A DNA stretch of 6,436 nucleotides from Actinomycetota bacterium (GTDB taxonomy: Bacteria > Actinomycetota > Actinomycetes > S36-B12 > UBA5976). Shown one piece after another: positions 1-5,230 of this stretch. The notes beneath the pieces were generated by a model. It was given only the letters and a program-made list of their open reading frames with translations. It did not search any database and was not told where the DNA came from. Location: NCBI GenBank assembly GCA_947476765.1, contig CANJRK010000052.1, positions 1 through 6,436 of the forward strand, in the 5' to 3' direction. Numbering within the stretch: position 1 is the first letter of the stretch; each line of letters begins with the position of its first letter. A program made the position numbers and the translations under genes.

Positions 1-194
1 CGTGGCTTAGGAAGTTCATCCCAACCCAGGTTTACTGACTCGCCTAATTCTTCTTCAATGATTTCATTGCACAAGTCAATGCATTCGTCACAGATGTATA
101 CCGCAGGGCCAGCGATCAATTTCTTGACCTGCTTCTGGCTCTTGCCGCAGAACGAACACTTCAACAGGTCGCCACTTTCGCCGATACGAGCCAT
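1..194 (-). CDS. clpX: ATP-dependent Clp protease ATP-binding subunit ClpX, N-terminal part (runs off the left edge)
   Basis: This is the start of ClpX, the AAA+ unfoldase that recognises, unfolds and threads substrates into the ClpP chamber in the cytoplasm. Only 64 full codons are in the window, beginning MARIGESGDLLKCSFCGKSQ. They cover the zinc-binding dimerisation and substrate/adaptor domain, with the C4 ligands visible as Cys13-x2-Cys16 and Cys35-x2-Cys38. The Walker A/B and ClpP-binding IGF loop regions lie outside the window. The ATG (192-194) is supported by a strong Shine-Dalgarno GGGAGG (203-208) with an 8-nt spacer and by family-typical N-terminal sequence. It lies 104 nt downstream of clpP2 on the same strand. 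I see no clear terminator between them, so read-through from clpP1P2 is plausible, though a separate promoter cannot be excluded. Confidence 0.97.
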   Translation of the reverse strand, partial: MARIGESGDLLKCSFCGKSQKQVKKLIAGPAVYICDECIDLCNEIIEEELGESVNLGWDELPKP

Positions 195-298
195 AGTGGT
201 CACCTCCCGGGGGAATAAGTGTGGACAGATACTTCGAGCGTCTTACTAAAGTACCTTGAAATAAGCGGTTTCCCTTGGCGTACACGCCCAGAAAAGTG
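195..298 (-). other. clpP2-clpX intergenic spacer
   Basis: These 104 nt separate clpP2 from clpX. They contain the clpX ribosome binding site next to the start and a short palindrome, GGCGTACACGCC, at 278-289, whose 4-5 bp stem has no following T run and so is not a convincing terminator. I found no well-spaced -35/-10 pair and no second CGC-N5-GCG motif. The simplest reading is a spacer within one clp transcript. Confidence 0.5.
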
Positions 299-916
299 CT
301 ATTTGTTAAGCGGAACCCGCGAAGTTAGCACCTGATCAATGATGCCGTACTCCTTGGCCTGGGGGGCAGTAAGAATTTTGTCGCGATCCATGTCGAGACG
401 AATTTCTTCTACTGAGCGCCCAGTGTGATGAGAGAAGATACCTTCCATTTCATCACGCATACGCAAAATTTCATTAGCTTGAATTTCAATGTCAGATCCT
501 TGGCCGCCACCTTCGGTGTATGGCTGGTGAATCAAAACTCGAGCATGTGGAAGCGCAAAGCGCTTGCCAGGAGTTCCAGCAGCAAGCAACACTGATGCAG
601 CTGATGCCGCTTGTCCCAAACAAACGGTCTGGACATTGCACTTAACGAACTGCATGGTGTCATAAATTGCAGTCATCGCGGTGTACGAACCACCTGGTGA
701 GTTGATGTACATCTGGATATCACGTTCTGGATCAAGTGACTCAAGTACCAATAACTGGGCCATGACATCGTCAGCGGATGCATCGTCAATCTGGACACCT
801 AGGAAAATGATGCGCTCTTCGAACAACTTTGCATAAGGGTTGTACTCGCGCACGCCTTGTGGAGTGCGTTCGATGTAACTAGGAAGTATGTAGCGCGATT
901 GCGGTGAGTAATCCAT
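299..916 (-). CDS. clpP2: ATP-dependent Clp protease proteolytic subunit ClpP2
   Basis: This is a serine peptidase of family S14 that forms one heptameric ring of the mixed ClpP1P2 barrel of Actinobacteria and degrades proteins delivered by ClpX or ClpC. The 205-residue product has the normal family length. The catalytic triad is intact: Ser105 (in GQAAS), His130 (in LIHQP) and Asp179 (in DMDRDK), with the same spacing as in E. coli ClpP (25 and 49 residues). The oxyanion-region glycines INSPGG are at 71-76. The N-terminus (QSRYILPSYIE) and the segment NPYAKLFEERIIFLGVQ resemble mycobacterial ClpP2 rather than ClpP1, which decides the name. The ATG is 9 nt after the clpP1 stop. The only SD-like bases, AAGG, overlap that stop codon, so translational coupling to clpP1 is likely. 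Confidence 0.97.
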   Translation of the reverse strand: MDYSPQSRYILPSYIERTPQGVREYNPYAKLFEERIIFLGVQIDDASADDVMAQLLVLESLDPERDIQMYINSPGGSYTAMTAIYDTMQFVKCNVQTVCLGQAASAASVLLAAGTPGKRFALPHARVLIHQPYTEGGGQGSDIEIQANEILRMRDEMEGIFSHHTGRSVEEIRLDMDRDKILTAPQAKEYGIIDQVLTSRVPLNK

Positions 917-925
917 GAGTCTGCC

Positions 926-1561
926 TTATGCCGTTCCGCCTTCGCCAGCCACATCGCGCGCACTGCGCACAACATGATCGACGAAGCCATAGTCTTTTGC
1001 TTCTTGTGCGGTAAACCAACGGTCACGATCAGAATCATCAGTAACAGTTTGAATGGATTGACCAGTGTGCTCGGCAATTAGTTCTGCCATCGTTGCCTTG
1101 GTGAATTTCATTTGCTCAGCTTGAATCTTGATGTCAGCGGCAGTTCCACCGATGCCGCCTGATGGTTGGTGCATCATGATGCGGGCGTGTGGCAAGGAGT
1201 AGCGCTTGCCTGGGGCACCGGCGCATAACAGGAACTGACCCATCGAAGCAGCTAGACCCATTGCAACAGTTGCAACGTCGTTCTTGACAAACTGCATAGT
1301 GTCATAAATTGCCATGCCTGCACTGATCGATCCACCTGGGGAATTTATGTAAAGGAAAATATCTTTTTCTGGATCATCGGCAGCAAGGAGCAGGATCTGG
1401 GCGCAGATTGCATTTGCCATTTCATCAGCAACTTGGGTGCCGAGAAAAATGATGCGATCTTGCAAAAGGCGCTGGTAAACCGAGTCGCCGAACTGCTGAC
1501 CTGTTGGGGACGGGGTGCGTGCTTCCGGAAGATTTAACCCCGGGACCTCGATGCCGCTCAC
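926..1561 (-). CDS. clpP1: ATP-dependent Clp protease proteolytic subunit ClpP1
   Basis: This is the partner S14 serine peptidase of ClpP2; in mycobacteria the two rings must assemble together for activity. I place the start at GTG (1559-1561), giving 211 residues, because AGGAG at 1567-1571 sits 5 nt upstream. A TTG nine codons further up (1586-1588) would place this ribosome binding site inside the gene. In the GTG numbering the triad is Ser106 (GLAASMG), His131 (MMHQP) and Asp180 (SDRDRW), spaced as in E. coli ClpP. The motif INSPGGSISAGMAIYDTMQF and the stretch GGTAADIKIQAEQ are strongly ClpP-like and match mycobacterial ClpP1. It is the first gene after the tig terminator, so it needs its own promoter in 1562-1692, where a candidate ClgR site lies. 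Confidence 0.97.
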   Translation of the reverse strand: MSGIEVPGLNLPEARTPSPTGQQFGDSVYQRLLQDRIIFLGTQVADEMANAICAQILLLAADDPEKDIFLYINSPGGSISAGMAIYDTMQFVKNDVATVAMGLAASMGQFLLCAGAPGKRYSLPHARIMMHQPSGGIGGTAADIKIQAEQMKFTKATMAELIAEHTGQSIQTVTDDSDRDRWFTAQEAKDYGFVDHVVRSARDVAGEGGTA

Positions 1562-1566
1562 AATTA

Positions 1567-1571
1567 CTCCT
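1567..1571 (-). promoter_or_regulatory. Ribosome binding site deciding the clpP1 GTG start
   Basis: The minus strand reads AGGAG, then TAATT, then GTG. This Shine-Dalgarno at 5-nt spacing is the reason for choosing the GTG at 1561 over the in-frame TTG at 1588. Confidence 0.8.
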
Positions 1572-1635
1572 AAAAGTTTTAGTAACAACTAAACACTAAG
1601 GGGTGAGCCTGACATTGGCATGGGCGACATGGCTT

Positions 1636-1653
1636 TGTTCGCTCCTAGCGTTG
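1636..1653. promoter_or_regulatory. Candidate ClgR operator upstream of clpP1P2
   Basis: The sequence TTCGCTCCTAGCG (1638-1650) contains the palindromic core CGC-N5-GCG (1640-1650) with AT-rich flanks. ClgR, the activator of clpP1P2 in Corynebacterium, Streptomyces and Mycobacterium, is known to bind a CGC-N5-GCG core. The site lies about 80 bp upstream of the clpP1 start and is the only such core I noticed in the tig-clpP1 gap, downstream of the tig terminator. One inner position differs from the corynebacterial consensus as I remember it (C where A is expected). Binding is inferred from the motif and its position only; no convincing -35/-10 pair was found beside it. Confidence 0.42.
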
Positions 1654-1692
1654 GACCAATGCGCCAGATTCTGCAAGATTTTGGCGGAATAG

Positions 1693-1718
1693 AAAAAGCG
1701 GGCCGAAGCCCGCCTTTT
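1693..1718 (-). terminator. Rho-independent terminator of tig
   Basis: On the minus strand a perfect 6-bp GC stem, GCGGGC/GCCCGC (arms 1708-1713 and 1698-1703), is closed by a TTCG tetraloop and followed at once by TTTTT (1697-1693). It lies about 75 nt past the tig stop and separates tig from clpP1P2. The opposite strand has a weaker tail (CTTTTC), so some bidirectional activity is possible, but no plus-strand gene needs it. Confidence 0.88.
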
Positions 1719-1749
1719 CACAAGGGTTCAAAGTCATTCCTTGCATTGC

Positions 1750-1808
1750 GACTATTCGTCGGCCTCGCGGTGTTTACTCGCTTCGAGCCTGACTATTCGT
1801 CGGCTTCG
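1750..1808. repeat. Direct repeat copying the 3' end of tig into its 3' untranslated region
   Basis: GACTATTCGTCGGCCTCG (1750-1767) and GACTATTCGTCGGCTTCG (1791-1808) match at 17 of 18 positions and are 41 bp apart. The second copy contains the last codons and stop of tig; the first is a downstream echo of the same end, including the stop-codon triplet. Similarity fades after about 25 bp. The offset is not a multiple of three, so the downstream copy is not a simple in-frame extension. Confidence 0.7.
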
Positions 1809-3127
1809 AAGTTTTCCTCATCAGAGTCAGCGTCGAATTCGGCATCAAAATCTTCATCGGATTGATCGCCACGAAGAACTGACTCTAGGTCAATCTTGTT
1901 GCCTGATTTATCAACAACTGCAACGCTCTCAAGTACATGAGCCAACGCCTTGGCGCGACGCACTTCGGAAACTGCGCCTTGAACTTGGCCGGATTGAACT
2001 AGCTGATCAGCGAACTGATCTGGAGCCATGTTGTAGCGCTGTGCTTCCTGAACTAGCCACTGGGAAAGTTCAGCATCATTGACCTGCAGGTCTTCGGTTT
2101 CGGCAATCTTGTCCAAGATTAGGCGGGACTTAAGGCCGCTGCGCGTATTGGTTTCGAACTCGGTGCGATGTGCATCATCACCATGTCCATCGTCAAAGTG
2201 GGCATCAATTTCATCTTGAATTGTGCGCTCTGGCAGATCGATCTTCACGGCTTCCATTAATGCATCATGAGTTAAATCACGCGCCTGGTAAGCCTGTTCA
2301 ATTAGCCGCACCCGTCCAAGTCGAGTGCGAATGTCTTCGCGTAGTTCACCTATGGTGTCAAACTCACTTGCAAGTTGTGCAAACTGATCGTCAGCAGCTG
2401 GAAGTTCACGCTCGCGGACTGCTGTAACCGTAACTTCGACAGTGATTGCTTTATCAGCCCACTGGCCAGCAGTTGGAGTGAAAAGGAAATGCCGAACTTC
2501 ATCAGCCTTTGCGCCACGTACTGCATCATCAAAGCCTGGAACCATGTCATCGGATCCAAGTTCGTAACTAAATGCAGTCGCTGCAAGTTCTTCAACTTCT
2601 TGACCTTCGTGATCGCCACTTAGATTAACCAGCAAGACGTCACCATCTTTTGCTGCGCGACTCACTTCGATGAGCGCTCCAAAACGTCCACGTAATCCAG
2701 TAAGTTGTTCTTCTACTTGATCCGTAGTTACTTCAGCATTGTCAACGACGACTTTTAGGTCGCTAAATTTTGGCAATTCAAATTCTGGGCGCACATCTAA
2801 TTCAGCAGTGAAAACTAGGCCGGCTTCTTCATCAAGAGTTGTGACATCTACTTCTGGGCGGCCAAGTTGAACAATTTCATTCTCGATTAGAGCTTGAGCT
2901 AAGCCAGAAGGAATTGCGTCGTTTACTGCCTCTTCAAGAACAGCCCCGCGGCCAACACGTTGGTCGATGATGCGGGTAGGAATCTTGCCCTTGCGAAATC
3001 CTGGGATATTTACTTGAGCGCCAATGCGCGCGTAAGCCGAATCCAAACTTGGTTGTAAATCAGCAAATGGCATCTCAACTGTGATCTTGACTCGAGATGG
3101 GGAAATATTTTCTACGGCGCTCTTCAC
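1793..3127 (-). CDS. tig: Trigger factor, ribosome-associated chaperone and peptidyl-prolyl isomerase
   Basis: Trigger factor docks at the ribosomal exit tunnel and shields nascent chains. The start is set at GTG (3125-3127), giving 444 residues, because the product then begins KSAVENISPSRVKI in register with other actinobacterial Tig proteins, the ribosome-binding loop GFRKGKIP falls at 43-50 (Phe44-Arg45-Lys46 as in E. coli), and AGGAG lies 4 nt upstream. The N-terminal ribosome-binding domain covers about 1-115. The FKBP-like isomerase domain covers about 155-242 (GDVLLVNLSG, MVPGFDDAVRG). The rest is the helical chaperone domain, followed by a strongly acidic tail from about 420 rich in Asp and Glu, common in actinobacterial Tig. 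A TTG start at 3193 would add 22 poorly conserved residues. The gene ends at its own terminator, upstream of clpP1P2. Confidence 0.95.
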   Translation of the reverse strand: MKSAVENISPSRVKITVEMPFADLQPSLDSAYARIGAQVNIPGFRKGKIPTRIIDQRVGRGAVLEEAVNDAIPSGLAQALIENEIVQLGRPEVDVTTLDEEAGLVFTAELDVRPEFELPKFSDLKVVVDNAEVTTDQVEEQLTGLRGRFGALIEVSRAAKDGDVLLVNLSGDHEGQEVEELAATAFSYELGSDDMVPGFDDAVRGAKADEVRHFLFTPTAGQWADKAITVEVTVTAVRERELPAADDQFAQLASEFDTIGELREDIRTRLGRVRLIEQAYQARDLTHDALMEAVKIDLPERTIQDEIDAHFDDGHGDDAHRTEFETNTRSGLKSRLILDKIAETEDLQVNDAELSQWLVQEAQRYNMAPDQFADQLVQSGQVQGAVSEVRRAKALAHVLESVAVVDKSGNKIDLESVLRGDQSDEDFDAEFDADSDEENFEADE

Positions 3128-3131
3128 GGCT

Positions 3132-3136
3132 CTCCT
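3132..3136 (-). promoter_or_regulatory. Ribosome binding site deciding the tig GTG start
   Basis: The minus strand reads AGGAG, then AGCC, then GTG. The spacing is short (4 nt) but acceptable, and together with the conserved N-terminus it supports GTG at 3127 rather than the TTG at 3193. Confidence 0.7.
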
Positions 3137-3159
3137 ACTTACTAGGCGTTTAATGTGTA

Positions 3160-3188
3160 GAGCCCGCCCTAACAAATAAGGCGGACTC
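3160..3188 (-). other. Hairpin between tRNA-Pro and tig
   Basis: Arms 3160-3168 and 3180-3188 pair with 8 of 9 positions matched (one C/A mismatch), enclosing an 11-nt A/T-rich loop. No T run follows on either strand, so it is not a standard intrinsic terminator. It could mark the tRNA-Pro 3' trailer, act as a weak terminator, or form part of the tig leader. I see no clear tig promoter in the same gap. Confidence 0.4.
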
Positions 3189-3200
3189 CACAACTACGAG

Positions 3201-3273
3201 TCGGGGCGGAGAGACTCGAACTCTCGGTCTCCTGCTCCCAAAGCAGGCGCGCTAGCCACTACGCTACGCCCCG
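3201..3273 (-). tRNA. tRNA-Pro (anticodon UGG)
   Basis: On the minus strand a full cloverleaf is present. The acceptor CGGGGCG (3273-3267) pairs with CGCCCCG (3208-3202), and the discriminator A is at 3201. The anticodon stem is CCTGC/GCAGG with loop TTTGGGA, giving anticodon TGG. The variable loop is AGACC and the T-arm is GAGAG-TTCGAGT-CTCTC. The 3' CCA is not encoded. The product decodes CCN proline codons, chiefly CCA and CCG. The gene lies 73 nt upstream of tig on the same strand and diverges from tRNA-Gly across a 69-bp gap. Confidence 0.96.
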
Positions 3274-3286
3274 ATCTTGCTGTTCG

Positions 3287-3314
3287 ATTGTAGTAGAAAT
3301 CATGCGATAGTCTA
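3287..3314 (-). promoter_or_regulatory. Probable promoter of tRNA-Pro
   Basis: On the minus strand TAGACT (3314-3309) and TACAAT (3292-3287) are 16 bp apart and match sigma-70-type -35 and -10 boxes at 4/6 and 5/6. Transcription would start near 3280, about 7 nt before the mature tRNA 5' end. The opposite promoter for tRNA-Gly must share this short gap, but I see only weak candidates for it, for example TTGTAG (3288-3293) with TCTAAA (3311-3316). Confidence 0.42.
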
Positions 3315-3342
3315 AATTCTGGCTAATTGAAAGATTGGCCTC

Positions 3343-3413
3343 GCGGGTGTAGCTCAATGGTAGAGCCCCAGCCTTCCAAGCTGGCCATGCCGGTTCGATC
3401 CCGGTCACCCGCT
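3343..3413 (+). tRNA. tRNA-Gly (anticodon UCC)
   Basis: The acceptor GCGGGTG (3343-3349) pairs with CACCCGC (3406-3412), with discriminator T at 3413. The D-arm stem is GCTC/GAGC, the anticodon stem CCAGC/GCTGG with loop CTTCCAA gives anticodon TCC, the variable region is CCAT, and the T-arm is GCCGG-TTCGATC-CCGGT. CCA is not encoded. The product decodes GGA and GGG glycine codons. The last bases of the gene also form one arm of a hairpin with its trailer (3411-3442), and its 3' end is echoed several times in the next 230 bp. Confidence 0.96.
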
Positions 3414-3442
3414 CTCTTGCTTTCTAGCGAAACCAAGAGAGC
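3411..3442 (+). terminator. Hairpin overlapping the tRNA-Gly 3' end, possible trailer or terminator
   Basis: GCTCTCTTG (3411-3419) pairs perfectly with CAAGAGAGC (3434-3442). Inside it TTTC/GAAA (3421-3424, 3429-3432) forms a second stem over a TAGC loop. A TTTTT run follows, but only 8 nt later (3451-3455), which is far for an intrinsic terminator. It would compete with the acceptor stem for G3411-C3412, so it may be relevant to 3' processing as well as termination. Confidence 0.4.
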
Positions 3443-3526
3443 CCGCACAATTTTTACTAGGTTTGGCTTCGCCAAACTTGGATCGCTCCACTCATTCCGC
3501 GGGTGACCACCGGACAGTGTTTATTT

Positions 3527-3550
3527 GATTCAAATCAAAAGATTTGAATC
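3527..3550. repeat. Perfect 10-bp inverted repeat
   Basis: GATTCAAATC (3527-3536) and GATTTGAATC (3541-3550) are perfect inverted repeats around an AAAA loop. No T run follows on either strand, so it is not a terminator. It lies inside the tRNA-derived cluster. Confidence 0.8.
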
Positions 3551-3567
3551 ACGCTCGAATGGTCACA

Positions 3568-3586
3568 GGTGACCGGGATCGAACCG
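3568..3586 (-). repeat. Inverted 19-nt copy of the tRNA-Gly T-arm and acceptor 3' strand
   Basis: GGTGACCGGGATCGAACCG is the exact reverse complement of 3391-3409 inside tRNA-Gly, covering most of the T-arm and the start of the 3' acceptor strand. No D-arm or anticodon arm accompanies it, so it is a fragment and not a second tRNA gene. Confidence 0.85.
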
Positions 3587-3605
3587 AAGGTTCGCCAATG
3601 TTCAT

Positions 3606-3631
3606 TTGTCAATCGAATAATCGATTGACAA
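3606..3631. repeat. Perfect 11-bp inverted repeat
   Basis: TTGTCAATCGA (3606-3616) and TCGATTGACAA (3621-3631) are perfect inverted repeats around ATAA. The hairpin abuts the direct tRNA-end copy at 3632. No T run follows on either strand. Confidence 0.8.
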
Positions 3632-3662
3632 GGTCACCCGCTCCTTTCGCTCCGCTCTTGCA

Positions 3663-3712
3663 AGCAAAACAAAACCCCAGAGGTCGCTATGACCAATGGG
3701 GCTTTGCTTTTT
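3663..3712 (-). terminator. Bidirectional terminator downstream of the APC permease gene
   Basis: The core is CCCCA (3675-3679) with TGGGG (3697-3701) and GGTC (3682-3685) with GACC (3691-3694), separated by a 2x2 mismatch and capped by a 5-nt loop. On the minus strand TTTTGTTTT follows, ending permease transcription just after its stop. On the plus strand CTTTGCTTTTT follows, which could stop transcription coming from tRNA-Gly through the hairpin cluster. AGCAAA (3663-3668) and TTTGCT (3703-3708) can extend the stem. Confidence 0.82.
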
Positions 3713-3718
3713 AATCAC

Positions 3719-5230
3719 TTATTCGACTGGGACTTCTGGATCCTTAACTAGATCCTTGCGCGTTGTCCCACCAAGGATGTAGAAGATCACGCCAACTACA
3801 AGTGTTATTGCAATGGCGGTAAATACGTAACTTGTGTACTGACCACGAGTTACACCATCAGGTAATGCTGAATCATCAAGCAGCATTCCGTTGGAAAGTA
3901 ATCCAGGGAAAATTCCAGTTAGCGATGCGAAAGCAGACCAGAACGTTGTGATGATTCCAACTACCCAAACACCAGCCATGCCACCAGGAATTCGGTAAGG
4001 CCGATTCGCATGTCCATGGGATTTACGTAACTTGATAACCGTTGGGAAAATTACCAGGTAACTCAAATTAGTAAATAGCAAGACGATGCCGATCATAATG
4101 CCGAACGAAACTGATGCATCTCCGTCACCAAGTTTTTGAGCAACCACAAACACCAGAGTAGAAATAATTCCTGATGCCATGTTCACATTCACTGGTGTTC
4201 CAAAGCGTGATGAGAACTTGCCTAGCCACATAGGTCCCGTACCATCGATCGCAGCGATAGCTTCGGTGCGGTCGGCTCCCATTAACCAAGCACTTGCGCT
4301 AGAAACCAGCGCCATGATGAATGTGAATGCCATGACCTTTAGCATCACATCTGCAGCAGAACCATAAACCGTAAAGACCTTTGCAATAGCATCCAGAAAT
4401 CCAGAGACTCCGGAAATTTCATCTGCTGGAATTACCATCACAATTGCAAGTACTGGCAAGCCATAAAGCAAAATTGAAGTAATCATTGCCCGCATGATTG
4501 TGAAAGGTACATCGCGCTGTGGGTTCTTCATTTCATCTCCCGCAGAACTTGGCATCTCGAAACCAACCAAGTTGTAGAAGACAAGTGGAACTAGCGCAAT
4601 GAAAGCTGGCCAAGTCGGAGTCCAGTCACCAGCCGACGGGAAGTGCAGGCCGTTTTGGATGCCATAGATCACAGTAGTGATTGCGAATAATCCGATCATG
4701 GCAATTCGGCTGAATGCACCTATGGTCGGAATCCATTTTCCAATACCGAAGGAAAGTACTGCGGAGAACACCGAGAACCAGATATAGATCATGCCGACGC
4801 TATATGACAAGAGACTTCCAGCTGGAATGTTAAAGAAGTAATCCGAAACAGTTTGAATAGCTAGGAGCGCAAGTGTGGCACCAATCCAAACTGGATTCGA
4901 GAACCAATAAAAAACTGAATTTAATCCAGCGACCTTGCGGCCCCATGCCATACGAGTCCAAACATATGGTCCACCTTCTTCAGTAAAGGTTGAACCAAGT
5001 TCTGCAGTAAACAAACCATATGGAATGAAAAAGAATACGCACATAAAAATAAGCCACAAGAATCCTTGGGCTCCGTTTGATGCCATCTGGCCGATGGTGT
5101 CTACACCGACAATCGTGCATATTAGGAAGAAGAAAATATCAAAGCGACCGAAGTGCTTTCGAAGTTTTTTCTTTTCCTCTAGTGCTGCAGAGGTAGTTAA
5201 ATCTGCGACATCGATACCCTGAACCGACAT
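3719..5230 (-). CDS. APC-superfamily amino acid/amine permease, GadC-like group
   Basis: This is a 503-residue cytoplasmic-membrane transporter with about 12 hydrophobic segments (roughly 30-50, 56-78, 102-127, 143-163, 170-191, 207-226, 247-268, 293-318, 350-366, 374-396, 418-441 and 466-487). A charged cytoplasmic N-terminus precedes them (EEKKKLRKHFGRF). Family signs are EEGGPYVW after helix 2, GFEMPSSAGDEMKNPQRDVP after helix 6, and the late RPYRIPGG loop, the last two typical of APC transporters related to glutamate/GABA antiporters. The substrate cannot be read from the sequence. Divergence from a copper amine oxidase gene suggests an amine or amino acid that feeds it, possibly by exchange. 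The ATG (5228-5230) has AGGAG (5236-5240) 5 nt upstream. A terminator follows directly after the stop. No truncation or frameshift is seen. Confidence 0.9.
   Translation of the reverse strand: MSVQGIDVADLTTSAALEEKKKLRKHFGRFDIFFFLICTIVGVDTIGQMASNGAQGFLWLIFMCVFFFIPYGLFTAELGSTFTEEGGPYVWTRMAWGRKVAGLNSVFYWFSNPVWIGATLALLAIQTVSDYFFNIPAGSLLSYSVGMIYIWFSVFSAVLSFGIGKWIPTIGAFSRIAMIGLFAITTVIYGIQNGLHFPSAGDWTPTWPAFIALVPLVFYNLVGFEMPSSAGDEMKNPQRDVPFTIMRAMITSILLYGLPVLAIVMVIPADEISGVSGFLDAIAKVFTVYGSAADVMLKVMAFTFIMALVSSASAWLMGADRTEAIAAIDGTGPMWLGKFSSRFGTPVNVNMASGIISTLVFVVAQKLGDGDASVSFGIMIGIVLLFTNLSYLVIFPTVIKLRKSHGHANRPYRIPGGMAGVWVVGIITTFWSAFASLTGIFPGLLSNGMLLDDSALPDGVTRGQYTSYVFTAIAITLVVGVIFYILGGTTRKDLVKDPEVPVE

Larger units (their letters stand above)
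3499..3641. repeat. Multi-hairpin module closed by a copy of the tRNA-Gly acceptor stem
   Basis: GCGGGTGACC (3499-3508) and GGTCACCCGC (3632-3641) are perfect 10-bp inverted repeats. Their outer 7 bp are identical to the two acceptor strands of tRNA-Gly. They enclose four further hairpins: 3527-3550 (10 bp, AAAA loop), 3561-3574 (GGTCAC/GTGACC), 3580-3594 (CGAACC/GGTTCG) and 3606-3631 (11 bp, ATAA loop). The inner GGTCAC and GTGACC units can also pair with the outer arms, so more than one fold is possible. Whether it is transcribed is unknown. Confidence 0.6.
3403..3643. repeat. 12-bp direct repeat of the tRNA-Gly 3' end, 229 bp apart
   Basis: GGTCACCCGCTC occurs at 3403-3414, spanning the end of tRNA-Gly, and again exactly at 3632-3643. 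Direct repeats of a tRNA 3' end are what site-specific insertion into a tRNA gene leaves. The enclosed 217 bp encode no integrase, so at most this would be a tiny cargo-free or decayed element. An alternative is local duplication of the tRNA end. Confidence 0.6.
3414..3718. other. Gene-free, hairpin-rich region derived in part from the tRNA-Gly 3' end
   Basis: No protein gene is visible on either strand. The stretch holds five strong hairpins beyond the tRNA trailer: 3457-3481 (core GTTTGGC-TTC-GCCAAAC), 3527-3550, 3561-3574, 3580-3594 and 3606-3631. It also holds three copies of tRNA-Gly 3' sequence, at 3499-3508 (inverted), 3568-3586 (inverted, 19 nt exact) and 3632-3643 (direct, 12 nt exact). 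The right end is the bidirectional terminator of the permease. This could be a decayed tRNA-targeted insertion, a REP-like palindromic element or a structured RNA; the sequence alone does not decide. Confidence 0.7.

Noticed and set aside
58..285. Small frames on both strands around the clpX start
   Set aside because: The true frame is ClpX with its zinc-finger cysteines and a strong ribosome binding site; the others overlap it without support.
799..1077. Minus-strand 92-codon frame across the clpP1-clpP2 junction
   Set aside because: It is an out-of-frame shadow of two clear ClpP genes, with no protein family resemblance.
1562..1588. Upstream TTG start for clpP1
   Set aside because: It would put the AGGAG at 1567-1571 inside the gene; the GTG at 1561 is correctly spaced from it.
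1620..2082. Plus-strand open frames over the tig 3' end and the tig-clpP1 gap
   Set aside because: They are antisense to tig and its terminator, have low-complexity Ser-rich or His/Gln-rich products, and no ribosome binding site or recognisable family.
2170..2623. Open frames on both strands inside tig
   Set aside because: All lie within the well-supported trigger factor gene in other frames, and the products resemble nothing known.
3128..3193. Upstream TTG start for tig
   Set aside because: It would add 22 residues not seen in the family and shift the GFRKGK ribosome-binding loop away from its usual position near residue 44.
3461..3477. GTTTGGC-TTC-GCCAAAC hairpin as an intrinsic terminator
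   Set aside because: The stem is strong, but no T run follows on either strand; the TTTTT lies upstream of it on the plus strand.
3499..3641. A second functional tRNA gene
   Set aside because: Although the acceptor strands match tRNA-Gly, there is no D-arm or anticodon arm, the T-arm copy is inverted, and the 143-nt span is too long.
3414..3718. CRISPR array
   Set aside because: The repeats are of unequal length, mixed orientation and irregular spacing, and no cas gene is nearby.
4179..5222. Plus-strand frames inside the permease gene
   Set aside because: They are antisense shadows of a continuous, well-conserved transporter frame.
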